Origin: Onthophagus taurus
Taxonomy: Eukaryota > Arthropoda > Insecta > Coleoptera > Scarabaeidae
Assembly (NCBI RefSeq): GCF_036711975.1
Contig: NC_091973.1
Span: forward strand, 10,974,001 to 11,038,000
Direction of reading: 5' to 3'
DNA length: 64,000 bases
Positions within the stretch are counted from its first letter, which is position 1, and each line of letters opens with the position of its first letter. The notes under the pieces were generated by a model. It ran no database searches. It worked only from the letters and a program-made list of their open reading frames with translations, and was not told the origin of the DNA. The position numbers were made by a program, and so were the translations under genes. Shown here one piece after another: positions 19,547 through 34,875 of the stretch.

Positions 19547-20311
19547 TCTATCACTTTTGGTTCCGATAATTCTGCCGACCATATTTGTGTTATTCAGGCG
19601 CCAAATGACATGTTGGAGCAAGTTGGAGATAAAAAACAAAATGTGTCCAAAACGTGATATTATGACGTTATACGCCGTTCTGAGCCATGTTTGAACTTTC
19701 TATCACTTTTGGTTCCGATAATTCTGTTGACCATATTTGTGTTATTCAGGCGCCAAATGACATGTTGGAGCATGTTGGAGATAAAAAACAAAATGTGCCC
19801 AAAACGTGATATTATGACGTTATACGCCGTTCTGAGCCATGTTTGAACTTTCTATCACTTTTGGTTCCGATAATTCTGCCGACCATATTTGTGATATTCA
19901 GGCGTCAAATGTCATATTGGAGCATGTTGGAGATAAAAAACAAAATGTGCCCAAAACGTGATATTATGACGTTATACGCCGTTCTGAGCCATGTTTGAAC
20001 TATCTATCACTTTTGGTTCCGATAATTCTGTTGACCATATTTGTGTTATTCAGGCGCCAAATGACATGTTGGAGCATGTTGGAGATAAAAAACAAAATGT
20101 GCACAAAACGTGATATTATGACGTTATACGCCGTTCTGAGCCATGTTTAAACTTTCTATCACTTTTGGTTCCGATAATTCTGCTGACCATATTTGTGATA
20201 TTCAGGCGCCAAATGTCATATTGGAGCATGTTGGAGATAAAAAACAAAATGTGCCTAAAACGTGATATTATGACGTTATACGCCGTTCTGAGCCATGTTT
20301 GAACTTTCTAT

Positions 20312-23300
20312 CAGTTTGGTTCCGATAATTCTGCTGACCATATTTATGATATTCAGGCGCCAAATGACATGTTGGAGCATGTTGGAGATAAAAAATAAAA
20401 TGTGCCCAAAACGTGGTATTATGACGTTATACGCCGTTCTGAGCCATGTTTGAACTTTAAACCACTTTTGGTTCCGATAATTCTGTTGACCATATTTGTG
20501 TTATTCAGGCGCCAAATGACATGTTGGAGCAAGTTGGAGATAAAAAACAAAATGTGTCCACAACGTGATATTATGATGTTATACGCCGTTCTGAGCCATG
20601 TTTGAACTTTCTATCACTTTTGGTTCCGATAATTCTGCCGACCATATTTGTGTTATTCAGGCGCCAAATGACATGTTGGAGCATGTTGGAGATAAAAAAC
20701 AAAATGTGCCCAAAACATGATATTATGACGTTATACGCCGTTCTGAGCCATGTTTGAACTTTCTATCACTTTTGGATCCGATAATTCTGTCGACCATATA
20801 TGTGATATTCAGGGGCCAAATGTCATATTGTAGCATGTTGGAGATAAAAAACAAAATGTGCCTAAAACGTGATATTATGACGTTGTATGCCGTTCTGAGC
20901 CATGTTTGAACTTTCTATCACTTTTGGTTCCGATAATTCTGCCGACCATATTTGTGATATTCAGGGGCCAAATGTCATATTGGAGCATGTTGGAGATAAA
21001 AAACAAAATGTGCCCAAAACGTGATATTATGACGTTATACGCCGTTCTGAGCCACGGTTGAACTTTCTATCACTTTTGGTTCCGATAATTCTGTTGACCA
21101 TGTTTGTGTTATTCAGGCGCCAAATGACATGTTGGAGCATGTTGGAGATAAAAAACAAAATGTGCCCAAAACGTGATATTATGACGTTATACGCCGTTCT
21201 GAGCCATGTTTGAACTTTCTATCACTTTTGGTTCCGATAATTCTGCCGACCATATTTGTGTTATTCAGGCGCCAAATGACATGTTGGAGCATGTTGGAGA
21301 TAAAAAACAAAATGTGCCCAAAACGTGATATTATGACGTTATACGCCGTTCTGAGCCATGTTTGAACTTTCTATCACTTTTGGTTCCGATAATTCTGTCG
21401 ACCATATATGTGATATTCAGGCGCCAAATGACATGTTGAGCAATCGAGATAAAAAACAAAATGTGTCCAAAACGTGATATTATGACGTTATACGCCGTTC
21501 TGAGCCATGTTTGAACTTTCTATCACTTTTGGTTCCGATAATTCTGTTGACCATGTTTGTGTTATTCAGGCGCCAAATGACATGTTGGAGCATGTTGGAG
21601 ATAAAAAACAAAATGTGCCCAAAACGTGATATTATGACGTTATACGCCGTTCTGAGCCATGTTTGAACTTTCTATCACTTTTGGTTCCGATAATTCTGCT
21701 GACCATATTTATGATATTCAGGCGCCAAATGACATGTTGGAGCATGTTGGAGATAAAAAATAAAATGTGCCCAAAACGTGGTATTATGACGTTATACGCC
21801 GTTCTGAGCCATGTTTGAACTTTCTACCACTTTTGGTTCCGATAATTCTGTTGACCATATTTGTGTTATTCAGGCGCCAAATGACATGTTGGAGCAAGTT
21901 GGAGATAAAAAACAAAATGTGTCCACAACGTGATATTATGATGTTATACGCCGTTCTGAGCCACGGTTGAACTTTCTATCACTTTTGGTTCCGATAATTC
22001 TGTTGACCATGTTTGTGTTATTCAGGCGCCAAATGACATGTTGGAGCATGTTGGAGATAAAAAACAAAATGTGCCCAAAACGTGATATTATGACGTTATA
22101 CGCCGTTCTGAGCCATGTTTGAACTTTCTATCACTTTTGGTTCCGATAATTCTGCCGACCATATTTGTGTTATTCAGGCGCCAAATGACATGTTGGAGCA
22201 TGTTGGAGATAAAAAACAAAATGTGCCCAAAACGTGATATTATGACGTTATACGCCGTTCTGAGCCATGTTTGAACTTTCTATCACTTTTGGATCCGATA
22301 ATTCTGTCGACCATATATGTGATATTCAGGGGCCAAATGTCATATTGTAGCATGTTGGAGATAGAAAACAAAATGTGCCTAAAACGTGATATTATGACGT
22401 TATACGCCGTTCTGAGCCATGTTTGAACTTTCCATCACTTTTGGTTCCGATAATTCTGCTGACCATATTTGTGTTATTCAGGCGCCAAATGTCATATTGG
22501 AGCATGTTGGAGATAGAAAACAAAATGTGCCCAAAACGTGATATTATGACGTTATACGCCGTTCTGAGCCATGTTTGAACTTTCTATCACTTTTGGTTCC
22601 GGTAATTCTGTCGACCATATATGTGATATTCAGGCGCCAAATGTCATATTGGAGCATGTTGGAGATAAAAAACAAAATGTGCCCAAAACGTGATATGACG
22701 TTATACGCTGTTCTGAGCCATGTTTGAACTTTCTATCACTTTTGGTTCCGATAATTCTGCCGACCATATTTGTGATATTCAGGGGCCAAATGTCATATTG
22801 GAGCAAGTTGGAGATAAAAAACAAAATGTGTCCAAAACGTGATATTATGACGTTATACGCCGTTCTGAGCCATGTTTGAACTTTCTATCACTTTTGGTTC
22901 CGATAATTCTGTCGACCATATATGTGATATTCAGGCGCCAAATGACATGTTGAGCAATCGAGATAAAAAACAAAATGTCTCCAAAACGTGATATTATGAC
23001 GTTATACGCCGTTCTGAGCCATGTTTGAACTTTCTATCACTTTTGGTTCCGATAATTCTGCCGACCATATTTGTGTTATTCAGGCGCCAAATGACATGTT
23101 GGAGCATGTTGGAGATAAAAAACAAAATGTGCCCAAAACGTGATATTATGACGTTATACGCCGTTCTGAGCCATGTTTGAACTTTCTATCACTTTTGGAT
23201 CCGATAATTCTGTCGACCATATATGTGATATTCAGGGGCCAAATGTCATATTGTAGCATGTTGGAGATAGAAAACAAAATGTGCCTAAAACGTGATATTA

Positions 23301-26300
23301 TGACGTTATACGCCGTTCTGAGCCATGTTTGAACTTTCCATCACTTTTGGTTCCGATAATTCTGCTGACCATATTTGTGTTATTCAGGCGCCAAATGTCA
23401 TATTGGAGCATGTTGGAGATAGAAAACAAAATGTGCCCAAAACGTGATATTATGACGTTATACGCCGTTCTGAGCCATGTTTGAACTTTCTATCACTTTT
23501 GGTTCCGGTAATTCTGTCGACCATATATGTGATATTCAGGCGCCAAATGTCATATTGGAGCATGTTGGAGATAAAAAACAAAATGTGCCCAAAACGTGAT
23601 ATGACGTTATACGCTGTTCTGAGCCATGTTTGAACTGTCTATCACTTTTGGTTCCGATAATTCTGCCGACCATATTTGTGATATTCAGGGGCCAAATGTC
23701 ATATTGGAGCAAGTTGGAGATAAAAAACAAAATGTGTCCAAAACGTGATATTATGACGTTATACGCCGTTCTGAGCCATGTTTGAACTTTCTATCACTTT
23801 TGGTTCCGATAATTCTGTCGACCATATATGTGATATTCAGGCGCCAAATGACATGTTGAGCAATCGAGATAAAAAACAAAATGTGTCCAAAACGTGATAT
23901 TATGACGTTATACGCCGTTCTGACCCATGTTTGAACTTTCTATCACTTTTGGTTCCGATAATTCTGTTGACCATATTTGTGTTATTCAGGCGCCAAATGA
24001 CATGTTGGAGCATGTTGGAGATAAAAAACAAAATGTGCCCAAAACGTGATATTATGACGTTATACGCCGTTCTGAGCCATGTTTGAACTTTTTATCACTT
24101 TTGGTTCCGATAATTCTGCTGACCATATTTGTGATATACAGGCGCCAAATGACATATTGGAGCATGTTGGAGATAAAAAACAAAATGTGCCCAAAACGTG
24201 ATATTATGACGTTATACGCCGTTCTGAGCCATGTTTGAACTTTCTATCACTTTTAGTTCCGATAATTCTGTCTACCATATTTGTGATATTCAGGGGCCAA
24301 ATGTCATATTGGAGCATGTTGGAGATAAAAAGCAAAATGTGCCCAAAACGTGATATTATGACGTTATACGTCGTTCTGAGCCATGTTTGAACTTTCTATC
24401 ACTTTTGTTTCCGATAATGCTGTCGACCATATATGTGATATTCAGGCGCCAAATGACATGTTGGAGCATGTTGGAGATAAAAAACAAAATGTGTCCAAAA
24501 CATGATATTATGACGTTATACGCCGTTCTGAGCCATGTTTGAACTTTCTATCACTTTTGGTTCCGATAATTCTGTTGACCATATTTGTGTTATTCAGGCG
24601 CCAAATGACATGTTGGAGCATGTTGGAGATAAAAAACAAAATGTGCCCAAAACGTGATATTATGACGTTATACGCCGTTCTGAGCCATGTTTGAACTTTC
24701 TATCACCTTTGGTTCCGATAATTCTGCCGACCATATTTGTGATATTCAGGGGCCAAATGTCATATTGGAGCATGTTGGAGATAAAAAACAAAATGTGCCC
24801 AAAACGTGATATTATGACGTTATACGCCGTTCTGAGCCATGTTTGAATTTTCTATCACTTTTGGTTCCGATAATTCTGCCGACCATATTTGTGTTATTCA
24901 GGCGCCAAATGACATGTTGGAGCAAGTTGGAGATAAAAAACAAAATGTGTCCAAAACGTGATATTATGACGTTATACGCCGTTCTGAGCCATGTTTGAAC
25001 TTTCTATCACTTTTGGTTCCGATAATTCTGTTGACCATATTTGTGTTATTCAGGCGCCAAATGACATGTTGGAGCATGTTGGAGATAAAAAACAAAATGT
25101 GCCCAAAACGTGATATTATGACGTTATACGCCGTTCTGAGCCATGTTTGAACTTTCTATCACTTTTGGTTCCGATAATTCTGCCGACCATATTTGTGATA
25201 TTCAGGCGTCAAATGTCATATTGGAGCATGTTGGAGATAAAAAACAAAATGTGCCCAAAACGTGATATTATGACGTTATACGCCGTTCTGAGCCATGTTT
25301 GAACTATCTATCACTTTTGGTTCCGATAATTCTGTTGACCATATTTGTGTTATTCAGGCGCCAAATGACATGTTGGAGCATGTTGGAGATAAAAAACAAA
25401 ATGTGCACAAAACGTGATATTATGACGTTATACGCCGTTCTGAGCCATGTTTAAACTTTCTATCACTTTTGGTTCCGATAATTCTGCTGACCATATTTGT
25501 GATATTCAGGCGCCAAATGTCATATTGGAGCATGTTGGAGATAAAAAACAAAATGTGCCTAAAACGTGATATTATGACGTTATACGCCGTTCTGAGCCAT
25601 GTTTGAACTTTCTATCAGTTTGGTTCCGATAATTCTGCTGACCATATTTATGATATTCAGGCGCCAAATGACATGTTGGAGCATGTTGGAGATAAAAAAT
25701 AAAATGTGCCCAAAACGTGGTATTATGACGTTATACGCCGTTCTGAGCCATGTTTGAACTTTAAACCACTTTTGGTTCCGATAATTCTGTTGACCATATT
25801 TGTGTTATTCAGGCGCCAAATGACATGTTGGAGCAAGTTGGAGATAAAAAACAAAATGTGTCCACAACGTGATATTATGATGTTATACGCCGTTCTGAGC
25901 CATGTTTGAACTTTCTATCACTTTTGGTTCCGATAATTCTGCCGACCATATTTGTGTTATTCAGGCGCCAAATGACATGTTGGAGCATGTTGGAGATAAA
26001 AAACAAAATGTGCCCAAAACATGATATTATGACGTTATACGCCGTTCTGAGCCATGTTTGAACTTTCTATCACTTTTGGATCCGATAATTCTGTCGACCA
26101 TATATGTGATATTCAGGGGCCAAATGTCATATTGTAGCATGTTGGAGATAAAAAACAAAATGTGCCTAAAACGTGATATTATGACGTTGTATGCCGTTCT
26201 GAGCCATGTTTGAACTTTCTATCACTTTTGGTTCCGATAATTCTGCCGACCATATTTGTGATATTCAGGGGCCAAATGTCATATTGGAGCATGTTGGAGA

Positions 26301-26330
26301 TAAAAAACAAAATGTGCCCAAAACGTGATA
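20312..26330. repeat. Segmental duplication within the satellite, 5304-bp offset
   Basis: The CTATCAGTTTGGTT variant at 20312 recurs at 25616, and the neighbouring unusual monomers (TTTAAACCACTTTTGG, AACATGATATTATG, GTTGTATGCCG) recur in the same order at the same 5304-bp offset. The copied segment spans roughly 19.5-21.0 kb and 24.8-26.3 kb. Confidence 0.75.
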
Positions 26331-29244
26331 TTATGACGTTATACGCCGTTCTGAGCCATGTTTGAACTTTCTATCACTTTCGGTTCCGATAATTGTGCCG
26401 ACCATATTTGTGATATTCAGGCGTCAAATGTCATATTGGAGCATGTTGGAGATAAAAAACAAAATGTGCCCAAAACGTGATATTATGACGTTATACGCGG
26501 TTCTGAGCCTTGTTTGAACTATCTATCACTTTTGGTTCCGATAATTCTGTTGACCATATTTGTGTTATTCAGGCGCCAAATGACATGTTGGAGCATGTTG
26601 GAGATAAAAAACAAAATGTGTCCACAACGTGATATTATGACGTTATACGCCGTTCTGAGCCATGTTTGAACTTTCTATCACTTTTGGTTCCGATAATTCT
26701 GTTGACCATATTTGTGTTATTCAGGCGCCAAATGACATGTTGGAGCATGTTGGAGATAAAAAACAAAATGTGCCCAAAACGTGATATTATGATGTTATAC
26801 GCCGTTCTGAGCCATGTTTGAACTTTCTATCACTTTTGGTTCCGATAATTCTGCCGACCATATTTGTGATATTCAGGGGCCAAATGTCATATTGGAGCAT
26901 GTTGGAGATAAAAAACAAAATGTGCCTAAAACGTGATATTATGACGTTATACTCCGTTCTGAGCCATGTTTGAACTTTCTATCACTTTTGGTTCCGATAA
27001 TTCTGTTGACCATATTTGTGTTATTCAGGCGCCAAATGACATGTTGGAGCATGTTGGAGATAAAAAACAAAATGTGCCCAAAACGTGATATTATGACGAT
27101 ATACGCCGTTCTGAGCCATGTTTGAACTTTCTATCACTTTTGGTTCCGATAATTCTGTTGACCATATTTGTTTTATTCAGGAGCCAAATGACATGTTGGA
27201 GCATGTTGGAGATAAAAAACAAAATGTGCTCAAAACGTGATATTATGACGTTACACGCCGTTCTGAGCCATGTTTGAACTTTCTATCACTTTTGGTTCCG
27301 ATAATTCTGCTGACCATATTTGTGATATTCAGGCGCCAAATGTCATATTGGAGCATGTTGGAGATAAAAAACAAAATGTGCCTAAAACGTGATATTATGA
27401 CGTTATACGCCGTTCTGAGCCATGTTTGAACTTTCTATCACTTTTGGTTTCGATAATTCTGCTGACCATATTTGTGATATTCAGGCGCCAAATGACATGT
27501 TGGAGATAAAAAACAAAATGTGCCCAAAACGTGATATTATGACGTTATACGCCGTTCTGAGCAATGTTTGAACTTTCTATCACTTTTGGTTCCGATAATT
27601 CTGTCGACCATATATGTGATATTCAGGGGCCAAATGTCATATTGGAGCATGTTGGAGATAAAAAACAAAATGTGCCTAAAACGTGTTATTATGACGTTAT
27701 ACGCCGTTCTGAGCAATGTTTGAACTTTCTATCACTTTTGGTTACGATAATCCTGCCGACCCTATTTGTGATATTCAGGGGCCAAATGTCATATTGGAGC
27801 ATGTTGGAGATAAAAAACAATATGTGCCCAAAACGTGATATTATGACGTTATACGCCGTTCTGAGCCATGTTTGAACTTTCTATCACTTTTGGTTCCGAT
27901 AATTCTGCTGACCATATTTGTGATATTCAGGGGCCAAATGACATGTTGGAGCATGTTGGAGATAAAAAACAAAATGTGCCCAAAACGTGATATTATGACG
28001 TTATACGCCGTTCTGAGCCATGTTTGAACTTTCTATCACTTTTGGTTCCGATAATTCTGCTGACCATATTTGTGATATTCAGGCGCCAAATGACATGTTG
28101 GAGCATGTTGGAGATAAAAAACAAAATGTGCCCAAAACGTGATATTATGACGTTATACGCCGTTCTGAGCCATGTTTCAACTTTCTATCACTTTTGGTTC
28201 CGATAATTCTGCCGACCATATTTGTGTTATTCAGGCGCCAAATGACATGTTGGAGCAAGTTGGAGATAAAAAACAAAATGTGCCCAAAACGTGATATTAT
28301 GACGTTATACGCCGTTCTGAGCCATGTTTGAACTTTCTATCACTTTTGGTTCCGATAATTCTGCCGACCATATTTGTGTTATTCAGGCGCCAAATGACAT
28401 GTTGGAGCAAGTTGGAGATAAAAAACAAAATGTGCCCAAAACGTGATATTATGACGTTATACGCCGTTCTGAGCCATGTTTGAACTTTCTATCACTTTTG
28501 GATCCGATAATTCTGTCGACCATATATGTGATATTCAGGGGCCAAATGTCATATTGTAGCATGTTGGAGATAAAAAACAAAATGTGCCTAAAACGTGATA
28601 TGACGTTGTACGCCGTTCTGAGCCATGTTTGAACTTTCTATCACTTTTAGTTCCGATAATTCTGTTGACCATATTTGTGTTATTCAGGCGCCAAATGACA
28701 TGTTGGAGCATGTTGGAGATAAAAAACAAAATGTGCCCAAAACGTGATATTATGACGTTATACGCCGTTCTGAGCCATGTTTGAACTTTCTATCACTTTT
28801 GGTTCCGATAATTCTGCCGACCATATTTGTGATATTCAGGGGCCAAATGTCATATTGGAGCATGTTGGAGATAAAAAACAAAATGTGCCCAAAACGTGAT
28901 ATTATGACGTTATACGTCGTTCTGAGCCATGTTTGAACTTTCTATCATTTTTGGTTCCGATAATTCTGCTGACCATATTTGTGATTTTCAGGCGCCAAAT
29001 GACATGTTGGAGCATGTTGGAGATAAAAAACAAAATGTGCCCAAAACGTGATATTATGACGTTATACGCCGTTCTGAGCCATGTTTGAACTATCTATCAC
29101 TTTTGGTTCCGATAATTCTGTTGACCATATTTGTGTTATTCAGGCGCCAAATGACATGTTGGAGCATGTTGGAGATAAAAAACAAAATGTGCACAAAACG
29201 TGATATTATGACGTTATACGCCGTTCTGAGCCATGTTTAAACTT

Positions 29245-32200
29245 TCTATCACTTTTGGTTCCGATAATTCTGCTGACCATATTTGTGATATTCAGGCGCC
29301 ATATGTCATATTGGAGCATGTTGGAGATAAAAAACAAAATGTGCCTAAAACGTGATATTATGACGTTATACGCCGTTCTGAGCCATGTTTGAACTTTCTA
29401 TCACTTTTGGTTCCGATAATTCTGCTGACCATATTTGTGATATTCAGGCGCCAAATGACATGTTGGAGCATGTTGGAGATAAAAAATAATATGTGCCCAA
29501 AACGTGATATTATGACGTTATAGGCCGTTCTGAGCCATGTTTGAACTTTCTATCACTTTTGGTTCCGATAATTCTGCCGACCATATTTGTGTTATTCAGG
29601 CGCCAAATGACATGTTGGAGCAAGTTGGAGATAAAAAACAAAATGTGCCCAAAACGTGATATTATCACGTTATACGCCGTTCTGAGCCATGTTTGAACTT
29701 TCTATCACTTTTGGATCCGATAATTCTGTCGACCATATATGTGATATTCAGGGGCCAAATGACATGTTGGAGCAAGTTGGAGATAAAAAACAAAATGTGC
29801 CCAAAACGTGATATTATGACGTTATACGCCGTTCTGAGCCATGTTTGAACTTTCTATCACTTTTGGATCCGATAATTCTGTCGACCATATATGTGATATT
29901 CAGGGGCCAAATGTCATATTGTAGCATGTTGGAGATAAAAAACAAAATGTGCCTAAAACGTGATATGACGTTGTACGCCGTTCGGAGCCATGTTTGAACT
30001 TTCTATCACTTTTGGTTCCGATAATTCTGCTGACCATATTTGTGATATTCAGGTGCCATATGTCATATTGGAGCATGTTGGAGATAAAAACAAAATGTGC
30101 CTAAAACGTGATATTATGACGTTATACGCCGTTCTGAGCCATGTTTGAACTTTCTATCACTTTTGGTTCCGATAATTCTGTTGACCATATTTGTGTTATT
30201 CAGGCGCCAAATGACATGTTGGAGCATGTTGGAGATAAAAAACAAAATGTGCCCAAAACGTGATATTATGACGTTATAGGCCGTTCTGAGCCATGTTTGA
30301 ACTTTCTATCACTTTTGGTTCCGATAATTCTGCCGACCATATTTGTGTTATTCAGGCGCCAAATGACATGTTGGAGCATGTTGGAGATAAAAAACAAAAT
30401 GTGCCCAAAACGTGATATTATGACGTTATACGCCGTTCTGAGCCATGTTTGAACTTTCTATCACTTTTGGTTCCGATAATTCTGTTGACCATATTTGTGA
30501 TATTCAGGCGCCATATGTCATATTGGAGCATGTTGGAGATAAAAAACAAAATGTGCCTAAAACGTGATATTATGACGTTATACGCCGTTCTGAGCCATGT
30601 TTGAACTTTCTATCACTTTTGGTTCCGATAATTCTGCTGACCATATTTGTGATATTCAGGCGCCAAATGACATGTTGGAGCATGTTGGAGATAAAAAATA
30701 ATATGTGCCCAAAACGTGATATTATGACGTTATAGGCCGTTCTGAGCCATGTTTGAACTTTCTATCACTTTTGGTTCCGATAATTCTGCCGACCATATTT
30801 GTGTTATTCAGGCGCCAAATGACATGTTGGAGCAAGTTGGAGATAAAAAACAAAATGTGCCCAAAACGTGATATTATCACGTTATACGCCGTTCTGAGCC
30901 ATGTTTGAACTTTCTATCACTTTTGGATCCGATAATTCTGTCGACCATATATGTGATATTCAGGGGCCAAATGACATGTTGGAGCAAGTTGGAGATAAAA
31001 AACAAAATGTGCCCAAAACGTGATATTATGACGTTATACGCCGTTCTGAGCCATGTTTGAACTTTCTATCACTTTTGGATCCGATAATTCTGTCGACCAT
31101 ATATGTGATATTCAGGGGCCAAATGTCATATTGTAGCATGTTGGAGATAAAAAACAAAATGTGCCTAAAACGTGATATGACGTTGTACGCCGTTCGGAGC
31201 CATGTTTGAACTTTCTATCACTTTTGGTTCCGATAATTCTGCTGACCATATTTGTGATATTCAGGCGCCATATGTCATATTGGAGCATGTTGGAGATAAA
31301 AACAAAATGTGCCTAAAACGTGATATTATGACGTTATACGCCGTTCTGAGCCATGTTTGAACTTTCTATCACTTTTGGTTCCGATAATTCTGCTGACCAT
31401 ATTTGTGATATTCAGGCGCCAAATGACATGTTGGAGCATGTTGGAGATAAAAAACAAAATGTGCCCAAAACGTGATATTATGACGTTATACGCCGTTCTG
31501 AGCCATGTTTGAACTTTCTATCACTTTTGGTTCCGATAATTCTGCCGACCATATTTGTGTTATTCAGGCGCCAAATGACATGTTGGAGCAAGTTGGAGAT
31601 AAAAAACAAAATGTGCCCAAAACGTGATATTATGACGTTATACGCCGTTCTGAGCCATGTTTGAACTTTCTATCACTTTTGGTTCCGATAATTCTGCCGA
31701 CCATATTTGTGTTATTCAGGCGCCAAATGACATGTTGGAGCAAGTTGGAGATAAAAAACAAAATGTGCCCAAAACGTGATATTATGACGTTATACGCCGT
31801 TCTGAGCCATGTTTGAACTTTCTATCACTTTTGGATCCGATAATTCTGTCGACCATATATGTGATATTCAGGGGCCAAATGTCATATTGTAGCATGTTGG
31901 AGATAAAAAACAAAATGTGCCTAAAACGTGATATGACGTTGTACGCCGTTCTGAGCCATGTTTGAACTTTCTATCACTTTTGGTTCCGATAATTCTGCCG
32001 ACCATATTTGTGATATTCAGGGGCCAAATGTCATATTGGAGCATGTTGGAGATAAAAAACAAAATGTGCCCAAAACGTGATATTATGACGTTATACGTCG
32101 TTCTGAGCCATGTTTGAACTTTCTATCATTTTTGGTTCCGATAATTCTGCTGACCATATTTGTGATTTTCAGGCGCCAAATGACATGTTGGAGCATGTTG

Positions 32201-34875
32201 GAGATAAAAAACAAAATGTGCCCAAAACGTGATATTATGACGTTATACGCCGTTCTGAGCCATGTTTGAACTATCTATCACTTTTGGTTCCGATAATTCT
32301 GTTGACCATATTTGTGTTATTCAGGCGCCAAATGACATGTTGGAGCATGTTGGAGATAAAAAATAATATGTGCCCAAAACGTGATATTATGACGTTATAG
32401 GCCGTTCTGAGCCATGTTTGAACTTTCTATCACTTTTGGTTCCGATAATTCTGCTGACCATATTTGTGATATTCAGGCGCCATATGTCATATTGGAGCAT
32501 GTTGGAGATAAAAAACAAAATGTGCCTAAAACGTGATATTATGACGTTATACGCCGTTCTGAGCCATGTTTGAACTTTCTATCACTTTTGGTTCCGATAA
32601 TTCTGCTGACCATATTTGTGATATTCAGGCGCCAAATGACATGTTGGAGCATGTTGGAGATAAAAAATAATATGTGCCCAAAACGTGATATTATGACGTT
32701 ATAGGCCGTTCTGAGCCATGTTTGAACTTTCTATCACTTTTGGTTCCGATAATTCTGCTGACCATATTTGTGATATTCAGGCGCCATATGTCATATTGGA
32801 GCATGTTGGAGATAAAAAACAAAATGTGCCTAAAACGTGATATTATGACGTTATACGCCGTTCTGAGCCATGTTTGAACTTTCTATCACTTTTGGTTCCG
32901 ATAATTCTGCTGACCATATTTGTGATATTCAGGCGCCAAATGACATGTTGGAGCATGTTGGAGATAAAAAATAATATGTGCCCAAAACGTGATATTATGA
33001 CGTTATAGGCCGTTCTGAGCCATGTTTGAACTTTCTATCACTTTTGGTTCCGATAATTCTGCCGACCATATTTGTGTTATTCAGGCGCCAAATGACATGT
33101 TGGAGCAAGTTGGAGATAAAAAACAAAATGTGCCCAAAACGTGATATTATCACGTTATACGCCGTTCTGAGCCATGTTTGAACTTTCTATCACTTTTGGA
33201 TCCGATAATTCTGTCGACCATATATGTGATATTCAGGGGCCAAATGACATGTTGGAGCAAGTTGGAGATAAAAAACAAAATGTGCCCAAAACGTGATATT
33301 ATGACGTTATACGCCGTTCTGAGCCATGTTTGAACTTTCTATCACTTTTGGATCCGATAATTCTGTCGACCATATATGTGATATTCAGGGGCCAAATGTC
33401 ATATTGTAGCATGTTGGAGATAAAAAACAAAATGTGCCTAAAACGTGATATGACGTTGTACGCCGTTCGGAGCCATGTTTGAACTTTCTATCACTTTTGG
33501 TTCCGATAATTCTGCTGACCATATTTGTGATATTCAGGCGCCATATGTCATATTGGAGCATGTTGGAGATAAAAACAAAATGTGCCTAAAACGTGATATT
33601 ATGACGTTATACGCCGTTCTGAGCCATGTTTGAACTTTCTATCACTTTTGGTTCCGATAATTCTGTTGACCATATTTGTGTTATTCAGGCGCCAAATGAC
33701 ATGTTGGAGCATGTTGGAGATAAAAAACAAAATGTGCCCAAAACGTGATATTATGACGTTATAGGCCGTTCTGAGCCATGTTTGAACTTTCTATCACTTT
33801 TGGTTCCGATAATTCTGCCGACCATATTTGTGTTATTCAGGCGCCAAATGACATGTTGGAGCATGTTGGAGATAAAAAACAAAATGTGCCCAAAACGTGA
33901 TATTATGACGTTATACGCCGTTCTGAGCCATGTTTGAACTTTCTATCACTTTTGGTTCCGATAATTCTGTTGACCATATTTGTGATATTCAGGCGCCATA
34001 TGTCATATTGGAGCATGTTGGAGATAAAAAACAAAATGTGCCTAAAACGTGATATTATGACGTTATACGCCGTTCTGAGCCATGTTTGAACTTTCTATCA
34101 CTTTTGGTTCCGATAATTCTGCTGACCATATTTGTGATATTCAGGCGCCAAATGACATGTTGGAGCATGTTGGAGATAAAAAATAATATGTGCCCAAAAC
34201 GTGATATTATGACGTTATAGGCCGTTCTGAGCCATGTTTGAACTTTCTATCACTTTTGGTTCCGATAATTCTGCCGACCATATTTGTGTTATTCAGGCGC
34301 CAAATGACATGTTGGAGCAAGTTGGAGATAAAAAACAAAATGTGCCCAAAACGTGATATTATCACGTTATACGCCGTTCTGAGCCATGTTTGAACTTTCT
34401 ATCACTTTTGGATCCGATAATTCTGTCGACCATATATGTGATATTCAGGGGCCAAATGACATGTTGGAGCAAGTTGGAGATAAAAAACAAAATGTGCCCA
34501 AAACGTGATATTATGACGTTATACGCCGTTCTGAGCCATGTTTGAACTTTCTATCACTTTTGGATCCGATAATTCTGTCGACCATATATGTGATATTCAG
34601 GGGCCAAATGTCATATTGTAGCATGTTGGAGATAAAAAACAAAATGTGCCTAAAACGTGATATGACGTTGTACGCCGTTCGGAGCCATGTTTGAACTTTC
34701 TATCACTTTTGGTTCCGATAATTCTGCTGACCATATTTGTGATATTCAGGCGCCATATGTCATATTGGAGCATGTTGGAGATAAAAACAAAATGTGCCTA
34801 AAACGTGATATTATGACGTTATACGCCGTTCTGAGCCATGTTTGAACTTTCTATCACTTTTGGTTCCGATAATTC
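29245..34875. repeat. Segmental duplication within the satellite, 3485-bp offset, with an internal 1212-bp unit
   Basis: The rare CGCCGTTCGGAGCC variant occurs at about 29981, 31193, 33466 and 34678: twice 1212 bp apart (8 monomers), the pair repeated 3485 bp later. About 2.1 kb (29245-31390 and 32730-34875) match almost perfectly in the variants I compared. Confidence 0.8.
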